Below are positions 36,456-46,954 of a DNA stretch of 64,000 nt, piece after piece. Both the position numbers and the translations under genes were made by a program. The notes below the pieces were generated by a model. It had not been told where the DNA came from, did not search any database, and saw only the letters and a list, made by a program, of their open reading frames with translations. Positions within the stretch are counted from its first letter, which is position 1, and every line of letters starts with the position of its first letter. The stretch covers positions 2,871,794 through 2,935,793 of the forward strand of contig JAEVLN010000008.1 in the NCBI GenBank assembly GCA_018350325.1, read 5' to 3'. Origin of the DNA: Globodera rostochiensis (lineage: Eukaryota; Nematoda; Chromadorea; Rhabditida; Heteroderidae).

Positions 36456-38157
36456 TCACGAGAACATTGACTGCTCAGCGCCGCTCTCGGGCTTTACCGG
36501 GGGCAAAGTACCGGTGGACACCGAGGAGGATTGGCCTGTCCCGGACACGCTCGGCTTCCCTTCCAAGTCTTTGTATTCCAACACCATTTCACGTGGAATC
36601 TGTTCCGGGCAAAAACAATTTGCGTCACAAAAACATTACACACAAAGCAACCGACCCGTCTCCACTGCACCGGATCAAACACCAAATAGGAACACCGTTC
36701 GTACGTGCCGCCAATCTCGCGCGGAGGTGCAGAAAAGGGTGCCCGCATAAGCCACACACGTTCGACTTTGTGAAATCGCCAATCGCGCACATACCTAAAA
36801 AGTCCAAGTCCAAAAAAGTTAGTTTAAACGTGTGCAAAGACTCTGTACAGTTCGGATGCGGCCGCCACTTGGTAAACTTCGCCTGGACAGTTGTAGAACA
36901 GGTAGAAAAGGACGTCCTCGTGCAGTTTTTGCATTTTAATGTGCGGCAATTTGTCACGAATTGTCGCATTTGTCAAATATTCGTCCGGCACCTTTGCATC
37001 CAAATCTTGAATTCTGCATGGAAAGTCAGCCCATGGACCGCCAAAAGTTTGGAAGAGATTTCTTCTGAAAAAAATTCGACGGTAAATATTTAAAAAAAAA
37101 TTAAAAAAATTAAATTACTTTGAAGAATTCAAATTGAGGCCAAGATTGGTCAAATCGTGGCCCAGGGCGAGTCCAACGATGGATGGGGCACCTTCGATAG
37201 TGCGCAAAAAGGTCAACAGCCCGGCCATGCCAAACCTGCAATGGCAAATTGGGAAAAAATAGAGAAAAAGCGTAACTTCCGGTTATTACATACTGATCAT
37301 TAAGCATCCCGGGCGGAATGTTGGTGACACGGCCTGAACAGTGAAACATTATTAGAAAATTAACCGAAAACATTCGAGATTTTTGACCTCCCCACTTCCT
37401 TTTTTATCAATTTGAGGGGGGGGGGGGCAGAGACGTAAACAAAGCGGAGGGAGGGGGGGAATTCGGACCCCCCCCCCCCCCCCCCCCTCCCCCTCCCAAA
37501 TGTTTGTATAGACCAATTTTCTTAACAAATATCGTTAAAATCTTCAAAACATTTTCCCGGCAAGACCTCTCCCAGAAAAAAACATCAAAAAAAATTTAAC
37601 CGGCGGCGCTGTCCACAACGACGACCTTCCGAAAGATTTAATTACATTAAAAAAAGGGTGAAAGCGAAGAAATAAAAGACAAAATATCTATTTTATATTT
37701 ATGACAAAAATATTCAAGCCGTACTAATCCAAGTCTTTCCCCTTCTGGCCCTAATTTTTTCGGGTTGACCTTCCTTTTACAGCACATAAAACTAACCGTC
37801 AGGATGCGTTTGTATGCCGACCTTCTCCGTATTTTCGGTAGCAAATTGTTGCTTCATCCGACTTAGCCTTGCGTTCGTGCCATCGTTGTTCACGCCCGAT
37901 AGATTGCTTTGATGTATATGCGACGATAGCCTCTGAAAAAAGAAAATTCGGAATTCCACCCCTCACTTTCCTTCATTTGTATGAACAACTACAGCTCGAA
38001 TATGTGTAAATTTGCTCACAAAAAGGAATAATTAACACCCCCCCCCTCTTTTTGACCGCTACTGCTCCTTTCTGACCTGTTGAACCGCAATTTGCTGAGA
38101 TTGGTTGCTTTGGAGCGCGGAATTTGGCAAAGCCGGAAAATCGTCGTCATTTAACAT
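36456..38157 (-). CDS. CNOT2: CCR4-NOT subunit 2 (CNOT2/NOT2)
   Basis: A scaffold subunit of the CCR4-NOT deadenylase, acting in mRNA decay and repression (family knowledge). The start at 38157 opens MLNDDDFPALPNSALQSNQS, the conserved DFPALP motif. The next exon (about 37790-37935) ends VGIQTHPDG and joins GRVTNIPPGMLNDQ (about 37290-37335), then FGMAGLLTFLRTIEGAPSIV and LALGHDLTNLGLNLNSS (about 37125-37240). The NOT-box follows: DEYLTNATIRDKLPHIKMQK and EDVLFYLFYNCPGEVYQVAA (about 36840-36990), RDWRFHKVERVWLMRAP (about 36740-36790), GGTYERCSYLVFDPVQWRRV (about 36650-36710), and a tail with REMVLEYKDLEGKPSVSG ending at the stop 36456-36458. Compared with the roughly 540-residue vertebrate protein the N-terminal half is much shorter. 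GTF2H4 begins 203 bp downstream on the same strand. Confidence 0.94.
37390..37620. mobile_element. Degraded relative of the 2568-3129 element in a CNOT2 intron
   Basis: On minus, the strings GGGAGAGGT, GCCGGGAAAAT and TTTGTTAAGAAAATTGGTC occur in the same order as in the hAT-like element in the SLC36-type gene (GGGAGAGGTCCGG, GCCGGGAAAAT, TTTGTTAAGAAAAATTGGTC). Long G- and C-tracts (37416-37427 and 37469-37488) flank them. The ends are not resolved and no target-site duplication is visible. Confidence 0.6.
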
Positions 38158-38849
38158 ATCGCAGGGAAAATTTGTTAAAGTTTATTTTCTATGCTTTTCA
38201 GCTGTACTTGCTTAATCCGTTTTTTTAACGATCAAAATAATGAATAAATAAAATAGGGGGTAAATAAATATGTATATATGGTCATGCTTATTCTTAAAGA
38301 ATTTTAAGTAAAAACCAGGTGCCTTTTTACCGTGGCGTCGTTGGGGATAGAACTGCTTGAGTATTTCAGGATTTTCTACCCTATATGGAATTTTTCAGAA
38401 AAATGACTAAATCTTGGTACTAAGTCTCAGATTCCAAATCACACAAATTTAAAGGTTTTCGTAGGTGCTGAAAACGAATTTACAACAAAAATTTCTCACG
38501 GAAAATGTTTTTAATCCGGTTTTTAACCACGGTACTGATATGTCCAGTTTTGCTGGGGACTCAAATAGCCAGACCAAAGAATTGTAATGTAATGCATTCA
38601 AATTCACAGAATATTTGTTTTAGTCGCACGGCTCTCTAATTTGTGTGGGTTGAATTTGTTTATTAATTTTTGAAACAGTCCACGGACGGATTCACCAAAT
38701 GAAATCCGTTAAACTGCTGAATGCCGCCACACTTTCTTTACAAAGTTGAGTGTTAAACGACCCTTTGTATCGACATTTATTGTGCAACCAGTGGTGTTTT
38801 AAATATTTTATTCGGTGTATTAAAATAAATATAAAGTCGAAAGATAGAC
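38158..38849. other. Intergenic between ubinuclein and CNOT2
   Basis: 692 bp of A/T-rich DNA between same-strand genes. No open frame with protein-like composition. If the two genes are co-transcribed this would be the intercistronic spacer. Confidence 0.4.
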
Positions 38850-40105
38850 TCAGAAAGTTTTTGAGGCTGATAAATCCAGGATCATTCCAGAACAACCAGT
38901 GGTTGGAAGCACTTCGATCTCGTCGTTTTCCTCCACTAAAAGAACATCATCATCGCCCTTTGTCCTCGTTTCATCGTTCTCTTTTCTTCGTTGCTTTTTG
39001 TCTTTGTCATTCTTTTGCGTTGGCAGTTCTTTCCTCTTCATCACGTTAGTATCTTTGAAAAATCAAAAATCACTCAAAATTTAAAGTGCCACAAAAACGA
39101 TAACACATTAAAGAATTTTATGGGGGCACTCGAAACCTCCTAAGAAAGACAAAATCCTCTCACCAGCAGAGAGTGTCGCCCTTTTCGCTCCGTCATCGAC
39201 CTCGGCTTCCATTGGCTCCTCCTCGTCACCATCTCCGTCAAAAATGCTCGCCTCGCCGGCGGTTGCGTTGTTTTCGTCAGAGGCGGAGGAGGAAGTCGTC
39301 GCGTCCAAATCAATTTGTCGAAACTCCAGCGGGCCTTTGTTCACGTAATGGCCTCGTTTGGCCGTGTCCATTGTGGTGGGCACCCATTCGTCGTACTAAT
39401 AATAAGTATTTATACATACCAATTTTGTGAGCCTTATGATTTGGGCTTTCATCTTACAAAAGTCGAAGTTCGACCCGTCCCTCTAATCAAAATAAAAATG
39501 AAAGTTAAGTAAACGAACGAACTTCCATTCGCCCAATCTCACCGCTTGTTCGTCGTCAATAAAGTCGTCCTCCAAATCGTAGCCAAGTCCCTTGTCCATC
39601 ACATCTTCAGGCGCAAATTTGATCGTTTTCTTGCTTTTCTTTCCCGATTTTTTCGAGGTTGGCGGTAAAGAAACGACGGTTCGAGTTCCCTAAAGAATAA
39701 AGCTTGTTCGATTAAAGGACCAAAATGTTGACACAGTAAAAGCTGGACGAAAAAAGAAGATACACCAAAATGTTAGTTACTATGCCATCAAAAACGCACA
39801 TATTTGGCTTCCAATCTCCGGACTATCTCTTCGGCGTCCTGATCATGAAAAGCACTCTTTCCACCAACTTCCTTCCCCCCTTCCATCTCCATAACTTCTT
39901 CTAGCTGAAATTCGAATTATGAAATGTGTATATGTTTTTTGGCGCTCACTCCCAATTCCTTGCGTATTTCTTCATAATCAAAGCGTGGGTAACGTCTTGA
40001 TGTTGGTGGAAACAATTTAACTTCAATAACGCGTAAGTGCCGATCCTCCTCGGCTTTGCGTTGTCTTTTCGGCATCGATGGCAACATTTTTATTGAGGTA
40101 ATCAA
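38850..40105 (-). CDS. Ubinuclein-like protein (HIRA complex, Hpc2-related domain)
   Basis: Ubinuclein/Hpc2 is a subunit of the HIRA chaperone that deposits histone H3.3 (family knowledge). The start is at 40105 or 40087 (MLPSMPKRQRKAEEDRHLRV). The first exon ends in RYPRFDYEEIRKELG. A second exon (about 39800-39905) has EEIVRRLEAKYG. Exon at about 39545-39690 reads LGYDLEDDFIDDEQA and joins YDEWVPTTMDTAKRGHYVNK GPLEFRQID (about 39290-39395). This is the Hpc2-related domain: GYD-x2-D-x-FIDD-x2-AYDE-x-VP ... G-x-YVNxGxLxFRQ. An acidic stretch DGDGDEEEPMEAEVDD and a basic exon (KNDKDKKQRRKEND) lead to a stop at 38850-38852. At about 300 residues it is far shorter than vertebrate UBN1; the large C-terminal part seems absent. 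Confidence 0.85.
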
Positions 40106-40177
40106 TCTTTTCTAAAACAAATAATTTAAACATTAATTAAAAATAGAAAGGGTAACGAAAAGACTATCTATTATCAC

Positions 40178-40349
40178 TAGGGGCCCGGATTTATATTTAA
40201 AAAATTTTTTTTTTTGTGAATAGGGAATCATGGGAGAAGCCCGGAAATATTTTGGCACTTTTGGGGTTTGATCAATATTTTGGGGGGTTTTTGGTCAATA
40301 TTTTAAGTCAATAGATCGCGTTTTTTAGTCAATATAAATCCGGGCCCTA
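40178..40349. mobile_element. 172-bp hAT-like MITE
   Basis: Ends TAGGGGCCCGGATTTATATT and, inverted, TAGGGCCCGGATTTATATT (one G difference). Exact 8-bp direct repeats ATTATCAC flank it (40170-40177 and 40350-40357). The interior is A/T-rich with TTTTGGGG words and no ORF. It sits about 70 bp upstream of the ubinuclein start. Confidence 0.88.
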
Positions 40350-40673
40350 ATTATCACAAACGATTGTTTCAACATAATTCGCTTTTTTTCAAAAACTAGC
40401 AAATGCTTTGGTAAAACTAAATTTAGAGGATCGGACCGGACCCTGAGCAGAATTTTTCCATGCACTGTAATCATGATCCTGGTGATTTTAGAAAAAACAG
40501 GGATACCAGGATTTAGGAAAACCCAGACTTTTTGATCAGAGCTAGGACATATCGCCAAAGATTTAATTTACTGCAGATCGACAGAATGCCAAAGTTTTTT
40601 GAGACAGATTGCCAAAGATTTTAATTGAAATTAAAAAAGACGCTGCCCCCGTGTGTCGACAAAATCGGTTCCA

Positions 40674-41352
40674 TGACTTTTCGTCAATGGACTTTTCGAC
40701 AACGACATTTCGTCAATAAGAAAGAATTAAAAAAAACAACAAATTCAATTAAATTTAAGTCAACACCAAATTTTCAAGTCTAGGGTTATTCGGGGCGAAG
40801 AAGCCGATTCTGGCCTCCATTCGACCAATTTCGAACCCTGGACCCAAATTCAAATGTTATTCAAAATTTCAAAAATTTTTCAGAAATCAATTTTAGCCTT
40901 CAAAAACACGCTTAAAATCATCCAAAAAGTACAATTCGATCATTACTTGCTGTTTTGTTGTAATGATGTTTTTGAATGATTTTAAGCCCTTTGTTGCATT
41001 TTAAAAATTTTTTCAAAAAATCATAATGTTGAAATCATAATCAGATGATGTCTATATGATAAATCTGTTGTCATATTCGTGATCAGCAACCTCGATAACC
41101 CCCGAGTACTTCTCAGAATTGCTTAAAACCCTCTTAAAAATTTTTTTGTGCGACAAATAAACTTAGGTAACTATTCCGAAAAATTGTGTTGGCTTAAATT
41201 TAATTAAATTTATTGTTTTTTTTAATTCTTTCTTATTGACGACATGTCGTTGACGAATAGTCCAATGACGAAAAGTCGTTGACGAAGAGTCCATTGACGA
41301 AAAGTCGTTGACGAAGAGTCCGTTGACGAAAAGTCCATTGACGAAAAGTCGT
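40674..41352. mobile_element. Inverted-repeat element with terminal 18-bp tandem repeats
   Basis: The left end reads TGACTTTTCGTCAATGGACT and continues AATAAGAAAGAATTAAAAAA. The right end, read inverted from 41352, carries seven to eight tandem variants of the unit ACGACTTTTCGTCAATGG and then the same AATAAGAAAGAATTAAAAAA string. Homology between arms extends about 60 bp inside the tandem units. The left end has two units only, so the arms differ by tandem expansion. Target-site duplication not resolved; no ORF. Confidence 0.75.
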
Positions 41353-41577
41353 GCCACCGACAAAATCTCGGCTAAAAAACAACAAAATCCCGATTCCAAG
41401 AAAGCTGAAATGCAAAAAAAAATTAAAGAAAAAAATCCGGTCCTGGTGCCGGGCACGGGTGTTGGAAAATCAATGACTACCAGCAGGATTGACAGGGCAT
41501 CTTTTATTAAATTAGTTTTACGAAGGTTTTTTTTGGCTTCTTTCTTGTTTATATATTTATTTCACATTTACCGGTAG

Positions 41578-43768
41578 ATGCTTTCCTTTACAAACCGAAC
41601 TTTATTGTGCAAGCATTTTTCTATACATCGAAACTGTTCATCACATTCCGCTGTAAAAGCGAACCAAAGGATTTTGACGGAGCTGCCAACATCTTCAAAT
41701 GCTGAGCTGAAAAAATGCAAAAGCGAGATAAGAAAAAGAGCAAAGGTAACGTGGGATTGAGTTTTAGTTTTTTTTACAATTTAGAAGAATTTTGGGAAGG
41801 GGCAAAAACGGGTCAATTCTTTGTTGTTTTGGTTTAAGTGTTTTAAGAGTCTAATAATGAAATTTTAACGGGTTTCAGTTTTTTTCTGTTGCTGAAACGC
41901 GTGAAAGTGAGGATTTGCGCACTGATCAACAACTTATTGCACTCAAAAAGCCTCCAATTGTCGTTGGCAACAGCTGCAGTCTTCTCCACGCGTATTTGCA
42001 GGTTGGGACATATTTTGGCTGGGTTTGTAAAAAATATTGCAGCTTTCGAAGTGCCGACTCACCGCTTTGATTGCGTGTACGGCCGTCAGTGGGTTAGTTG
42101 TAAATAAATAAAATGTTAGCTTTTTAATTATATTTATTTCCTTAAAAACAGTTATTTTGGTAAAAATTTAGTCACTTTTCTTGAAAATGGTCATAGTACA
42201 ATTTTTTTTTGAATTAAAACGTGGGCTTGTTTGCTTAGTTTTTTTATTTTATTTTAAGCCCATTTTGAATTCTTCATGTTCAGTTTTGTGATGTCTCCCG
42301 CCTTCTCCTCCGCTCCCTCTTCTCTTTTTGCCGCTTGCGTTGTCGGCACTGCGCTCCTCTCGGCTTCTGCCAGCACCTGCAACAATGTGATCGAGCGACA
42401 ACATGACAGTCAGATGAGAAGTATGCCCTCATAAATCGTTGATTTTGAAAAGTCGGGGCCCGAGTACTCGGGTTTTCTCAGTCCGGTCCAATCTCTGCTT
42501 ATAAATATACCAATTAGAAAATTAGCTATTCAATCCACAAAAACAGGGACTCGGTCGCGAGTGTTGCCGGTGGGTCGACTGACTCCCGTCCACGCTTTGT
42601 TGTTCGCTGCAGCTACGGGCACAACCGGACTCGGCATCCTTTGTCTCAGTGGGCTTTTGCGGATAATTGCGCGTAAATAATGAGAAGGGTTTAAACATAT
42701 GTTCTTCAGGCTGCAACCATCTCACTTCCGCTCTTGGGTTTATCAACCTCGCTCTTTACGCCGGCTTTTACACGCCGATGAAGCGTCGTCATCACAGGTG
42801 TTTGAGAATTGTTTTCGCAGACGCAACTCTTTTATTGTTTGTACATTTAGTTGCACTTGGATTGGAGCCGTTGTGGGTGCAATTCCACCATTGATGGGCT
42901 ACGCGGCTGTGACCGGTCAGTGAAAATTTAGTTTCGATAGAGTGGAAGAGACAGAAAACCCGAAAATTTTTGACAATATTTCGTTAGTATCAATTCAATA
43001 TTCTGTCTTACGGAAAATCCATTTTGTCTTCCACATTTTTTGCGTTAGGACGCCTAGACTCGGCCGCTTTGGTGCTCGGTGCCTTACTCTTTTCATGGCA
43101 ATTTCCCCATTTCAACGCCCTTAGCTGGAATTTGCGCGGCGATTACGCGACGGCAGGGTATAAAATGATGTGTGTGACGGATGAGGGACTGTGCCGTAGG
43201 ACGACGTTGAGGTGGGCATTCCCATTCGTGGTGCCAGTAAAGACAAATGCCATTTTTGGCATTAAAGCTACGCTTAAGGCACTCTTTTGTCCTGCTGTCA
43301 CTCTGTTCGCTGTGTGCTCCTCTGACGCATTTGACCACATGGACTTTCGCCTTGACGTCGCTTCCTCTAAACGCCTCAATGCTTTTTCTGGCGTTCCAAT
43401 TCTATTCAAATCCGGACAAAAGGTGAAAGCATAATATATAAATTGGTGTGTGTCCGACGTCTGGCCCTCACAAAAGTGGGCCCGCAATCAATTTCATAAA
43501 TCTTGTAGTTATTCCTTAATAACGGAAATTGCCCATTTTGTTTCGGCGGTTATTTTTCTGACTCACACTTTTCATCCCTGACAGAAGTGCCACAAATTTG
43601 TTTCGTTTCACCCTTCTGTACCTCCCCGTGCTGATGACTTTGATGTACGTGTCAAAGGATATGTGCCCCAAAGAAGAGGACAGTTTTGTTGAAGGCATAA
43701 GATCGTGTCGAGAACGCGCGGAAGCTGCATTTTTAAGGATCAAAAGTTTCGAAAAAGTTGTTGTTTAG
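41578..43768 (+). CDS. cox-10: Protoheme IX farnesyltransferase (COX10)
   Basis: A mitochondrial inner-membrane prenyltransferase making heme O from heme B for cytochrome oxidase (family knowledge). The start at 41578 opens a basic, Ser-rich transit-type peptide MLSFTNRTLLCKHFSIHRNC. Exon 2 (about 41879-41999) has DLRTDQQLIALKKPP. Exon 3 (42024-42069) reads LSKCRLTALIACTAVSG, the family LSKPRLTAL block. Then come MSPAFSSAPSSLFAACVVGT and TCNNVIERQHDSQMRR (about 42290-42420; the N-x3-[ED]-x3-D-x2-M-x-R substrate motif), LLFAAATGTTGLGILCLSGL (about 42595-42655), LGFINLALYAGFYTPMKR (about 42735-42790), TWIGAVVGAIPPLMGYAAVT (about 42855-42915), DSAALVLGALLFSWQFPHFN and ALSWNLRGDYATAGYKMM (about 43055-43170). 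The C-terminal exon ends at 43766-43768. All core motifs are present and in frame. Confidence 0.93.
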
Positions 43769-44492
43769 AGAGGCAAAGGGCATTGTTTAGGCTTATTGAT
43801 TAGACGGTAGGAAGCGTTTGTATATTTGTTTGTTTATAGAATTGCTTTATCGTCGATTTCCACCGAGGCTTAGTATTTACTTCGGTTCTTTTGTTTCAAC
43901 TGAAATGAATAAACTCAGATCACTACTTGATTTTATTGTTGGTCAGCTTTCGGAACCAAACGCGTACTCACCAACAGTAGGGTGGAGTCGACCAAACAAA
44001 ATTTGGGAGTACAAAAATAGGCATATCTTTGATGCGTTTTGTCGAGACAATTGAATGGGCCAAGTTTATGCTCCGGCAACCACTCGGAGCCCAGTCTATT
44101 TCAAACTAATAGTGCACCGTGTACGTGGAGAGTAGACACGTGGCCAAACCGCTTCAAAACCCCATTTAAATTTTCAATATTCCATAAACTCGTAATCGGG
44201 GACCGTGAAAGCCGGGATCGGGACCAGCATCTCGAACCGGGATTTCGCCTTTTGAAAAACCGGGATCGGGACTGGCAATAAAATTTTTGTTTTCAATGTT
44301 CCAAGGTAAAACAAACTTTTTTAAATTCAAAATCTTCTTCCTCATTGTCTTCAACATCGATTGCATCATCAGCAATGTTTGAGAATTCTGTTTAAAGAAG
44401 TGGTAAAGGGAGATTTTTTTAAAAACGTAATAAGATTTGTTAAGATTGGTCCAAAAATTATGAATGTAGCACAACAAAAGGGCCTCAACCCC
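43769..44492. other. Intergenic with degenerate GGGATCGGGA repeats
   Basis: No gene is supported. At 44197-44280 the words CCGGGATCGGGAC and CCGGGATTTC recur several times, resembling the decayed GGGACC-rich sequence at 4530-4640. The left border of the large duplicated block lies near 44493. Confidence 0.45.
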
Positions 44493-44860
44493 TGCTCGAC
44501 AGTTGGTATCTGAAAGAAGAGACTGCTTGAATTGATCCAGATCGGGATTTGCGATCACCGAATCTAAACAAAAACAAAAAAATCAAAAACCCAGGATTCG
44601 GTACATCTTTGAGGAACCCATGGCCTAACAGATTTGTTAAAAATCTAAATTCGATAGTTTTACCTTGGCAACCCGTCGAACTGGTTGACGCCGTTGTCAA
44701 TCGCGTCAATTGCTTCGACAAATTTCTTATAAATTTGCTCGTAAAGTTTGCCCACGTCGGCGTCCTCCGCAGGCAAACCCAAAATGCTGCCAATCACCGC
44801 CTTTCCGTAATGGGCGTAAATCAGCCCAGCCGAACTCAGTTTCGTCTACACATTTTTGTT
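44493..44860 (-). pseudogene. MYG1 fragment A (truncated)
   Basis: On minus, an exon reading [20 protein letters not shown] and [20 protein letters not shown] (about 44672-44848) ends with a GT donor, followed by the start of the next exon near 44510. The N-terminal exons, which carry the metal-binding motifs in the complete copy, are deleted, and the C-terminal exons are absent. It is therefore a non-functional remnant of the gene at 48601-50258. Confidence 0.85.
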
Positions 44861-45391
44861 TTCTTTTCCTCTTCAGATTTTTTACTACTTTTTTTCCTGT
44901 TTTACATTAAACAGAATGCCAATTCAACGAAAAATATAAAACCGAAAAGCCCCACGGGCCAATTCGAGAGTACATTTGTCAGCAAGAGATAAGCCACATT
45001 TGCCGAAACATTTTCTAATGGATAATAAAGGCGAAGATTTTTGTTTTGACACACCTTCTGCATAAATGCCAATAAACTCACAATGTCACATCTAATCCCA
45101 TCATTTGATCGCATACTTTTAGATTTTTCCGACCATATTTCGCTTTTAAATAAACCATTGTATTGACATGGCTTCTTCAAATGAGGTTCGGTGTGGTTGG
45201 GCTTAGATTTGATTTGATGGGCTCTGGGATTAAGCTAATGGGCTGTCTTCTGGCTTCCTTTATTTACATTCCAGTTAAGGGTCTTCCCGACGACCCTCGG
45301 CGACTGCATTTTTTGTGAATTTCGAACAAATTGAAATAAACAAAAATTATTAATCATATTTACCCTCGGTTATCCTTCTCTAATCGCCCCA

Positions 45392-46779
45392 ATGGTCCGA
45401 AAACGGCTACCACCAGAACTTATTTATGAGATTACGCGCTGCGTTCGGGCTCATGATGGCTGGTTCGGCGTTTACGCTTCGACGCGGATGCTCCAAAATT
45501 TTCTTTCTCTTCGGCTTGAGAAATGGGCGGAAATTGGGCTTATTGTAGGCATTTGGGATGGGCACCTGCAATAGTTTAGCGTTCCAACTAACTGTTAAAA
45601 AATTTTTTCCGCACTTATCCACTTCAGAATATTTTTTCACGTTTGCGCGCCAAGGAAGAAGCAGCATTGCAAAGTGGCTCAGGCATTAACCTGACCCACA
45701 AAGAAATCCGGGATGTTTTCATGATTGAAAAGGTCAGTCTTCCTTCACTGGTGAAAATTAGAGCAATCAAAAATTCGGTTTTGAATCGGTGTCGCAAAAT
45801 ATTTCTTTGACTCATTAAAATGACTTAAGGACGTCAACGACCTCCGCTCATTCTTTACTATATTCAAAGCAACTACCCCTGGAATAGTTATGACAAAATT
45901 CGTCGGCTCAGATCCGTCTGTAAGCCTGTTCTACGACACTATTCACACCTTTTTGCAAAAATACAGCACCAGCCGAAATGGTATTTTTTGTACGATAATT
46001 CATTTTGTAACACTATTTAAAACGTCCAATGCAAATTTCTTTAAAAAACAAATCTTCAGCCCCGCCGCCTTTGCCCACAACGCCCATACCTCTTAACGTT
46101 CCTCGTCTTTCATTGCCGGTTTGAAACCGAATCAAGCATCTATAAATCTATGTTTTGAGGCGCGTGGGCCGAACGCCGACCAAACGCATGGTATCGAGCG
46201 TCCCGTATCTCGTTGGCTCCAGGCGAATCGTTTGCCCGCATCGATTCAAATGTATGGCGAGCCGAACATTGCTCCAGTTTCGCCGGTGCGTCGTACCCCT
46301 CAGAGCGATGTTGGCTCGGCTGTTTCGGTAAATATTTTAAGAAGAACCTAACTTGCTTCTCTTCTCTTAGCATCACAGCGTGACCAAAAATCGTCCACAG
46401 TTCACGACGAAAGTTGGTCGTCCGTCCACGTCAGCCCCAAAGCCTCCGGTAACCATTTGTAGAAGAACCTAATTTAATTATTTTCTTTTAGCTTAATCGC
46501 CCGTCTGCGTCAACCGCAAAAGTTCGTGATGATTCGGTTGTTGGCCGCTAGTAGAACCTAATTAGATTCTTTTCTTTTAGCTTCACACTTCCGTCAACGT
46601 TGTTCCCCATGGTCGCCCATCTGCGTCAACCGCACAAATTCGTGATGAACCGTGTGCCGGAATTACGGTAAACATTTGTAGAAGAACCTGATTAGATTCT
46701 TTTCTTATAGCTTCACACTTCCACCCACGGTCCCCATGCTCGTCCATCGGCGGGTGAAAAGAAAAGGTGGCAGCATTAG
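45392..46779 (+). CDS. Unknown protein with F-box-like start and mini-exon array, copy 1
   Basis: Exon 1 (45392-45543) reads MVRKRLPPELIYEITRCVRA and FGVYASTRMLQNFLSLRLEK; the LPPELIYEI start weakly resembles an F-box helix. Next come NIFSRLRAKEEAALQSGSGI (about 45627-45733), DVNDLRSFFTIFKATTPG (from about 45829), a proline-rich exon (PPPLPTTPIPLN, about 46061-46120), and GIERPVSRWLQANRLPASIQ to SPVRRTPQSDVGSAVS (about 46160-46328). Four short exons follow, sharing the phrase RPSAxTA and nearly identical introns, ending KKRWQH at 46777-46779. Exon phases are mainly 0. Function unknown; no family is firmly recognised. Inverted MYG1 fragments lie on both sides. Confidence 0.55.
46329..46735 (+). 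repeat. Tandem exon-intron repeat, copy 1
   Basis: Four introns starting GTAA or equivalent share the core GTAGAAGAACCTAATT followed by TTCTTTTCTTTTAG and alternate with short exons sharing CGTCCATCTGCGTCAACCGC-like sequence. The period is about 90-130 bp. The same array occurs at 51763-52169. Confidence 0.8.
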
Positions 46780-46954
46780 CCAACTCTGCTTTCGTGGCCT
46801 CCCTCGACAGTTTGATTTGTGTGACGAAACTTTGTTTGTGTGTCAGAAGTTAATGGATAAATAAAGACACTCTTGCTTTCGCGGCCTCAGCACAGTTTAA
46901 TTTGTCTGATTTGCATACATAAAACCAATTAGTCTCATGGCATCAGAAGGTGTA

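Larger units (their letters stand above)
40106..41577. other. Intergenic, mainly transposon-derived
   Basis: 1.47 kb between divergent ubinuclein (-) and COX10 (+). It holds a 172-bp hAT-like MITE (40178-40349) and a larger inverted-repeat element (40674-41352). A segment at 40785-40870 (TTATTCGGGGCGAAGAAGCC) resembles 23808-23890 (TATTCCGGGGCGTAGAATCC), suggesting a further dispersed repeat. A Lys-rich frame at 41308-41577 has no recognisable motif. Confidence 0.5.

Noticed and set aside
44640..44793. Open frames antisense to the [14 protein letters not shown] exon (opening [20 protein letters not shown]), seen four times
   Set aside because: They are shadows of the MYG1 exon on the opposite strand; their repetition only reflects the four MYG1 copies.
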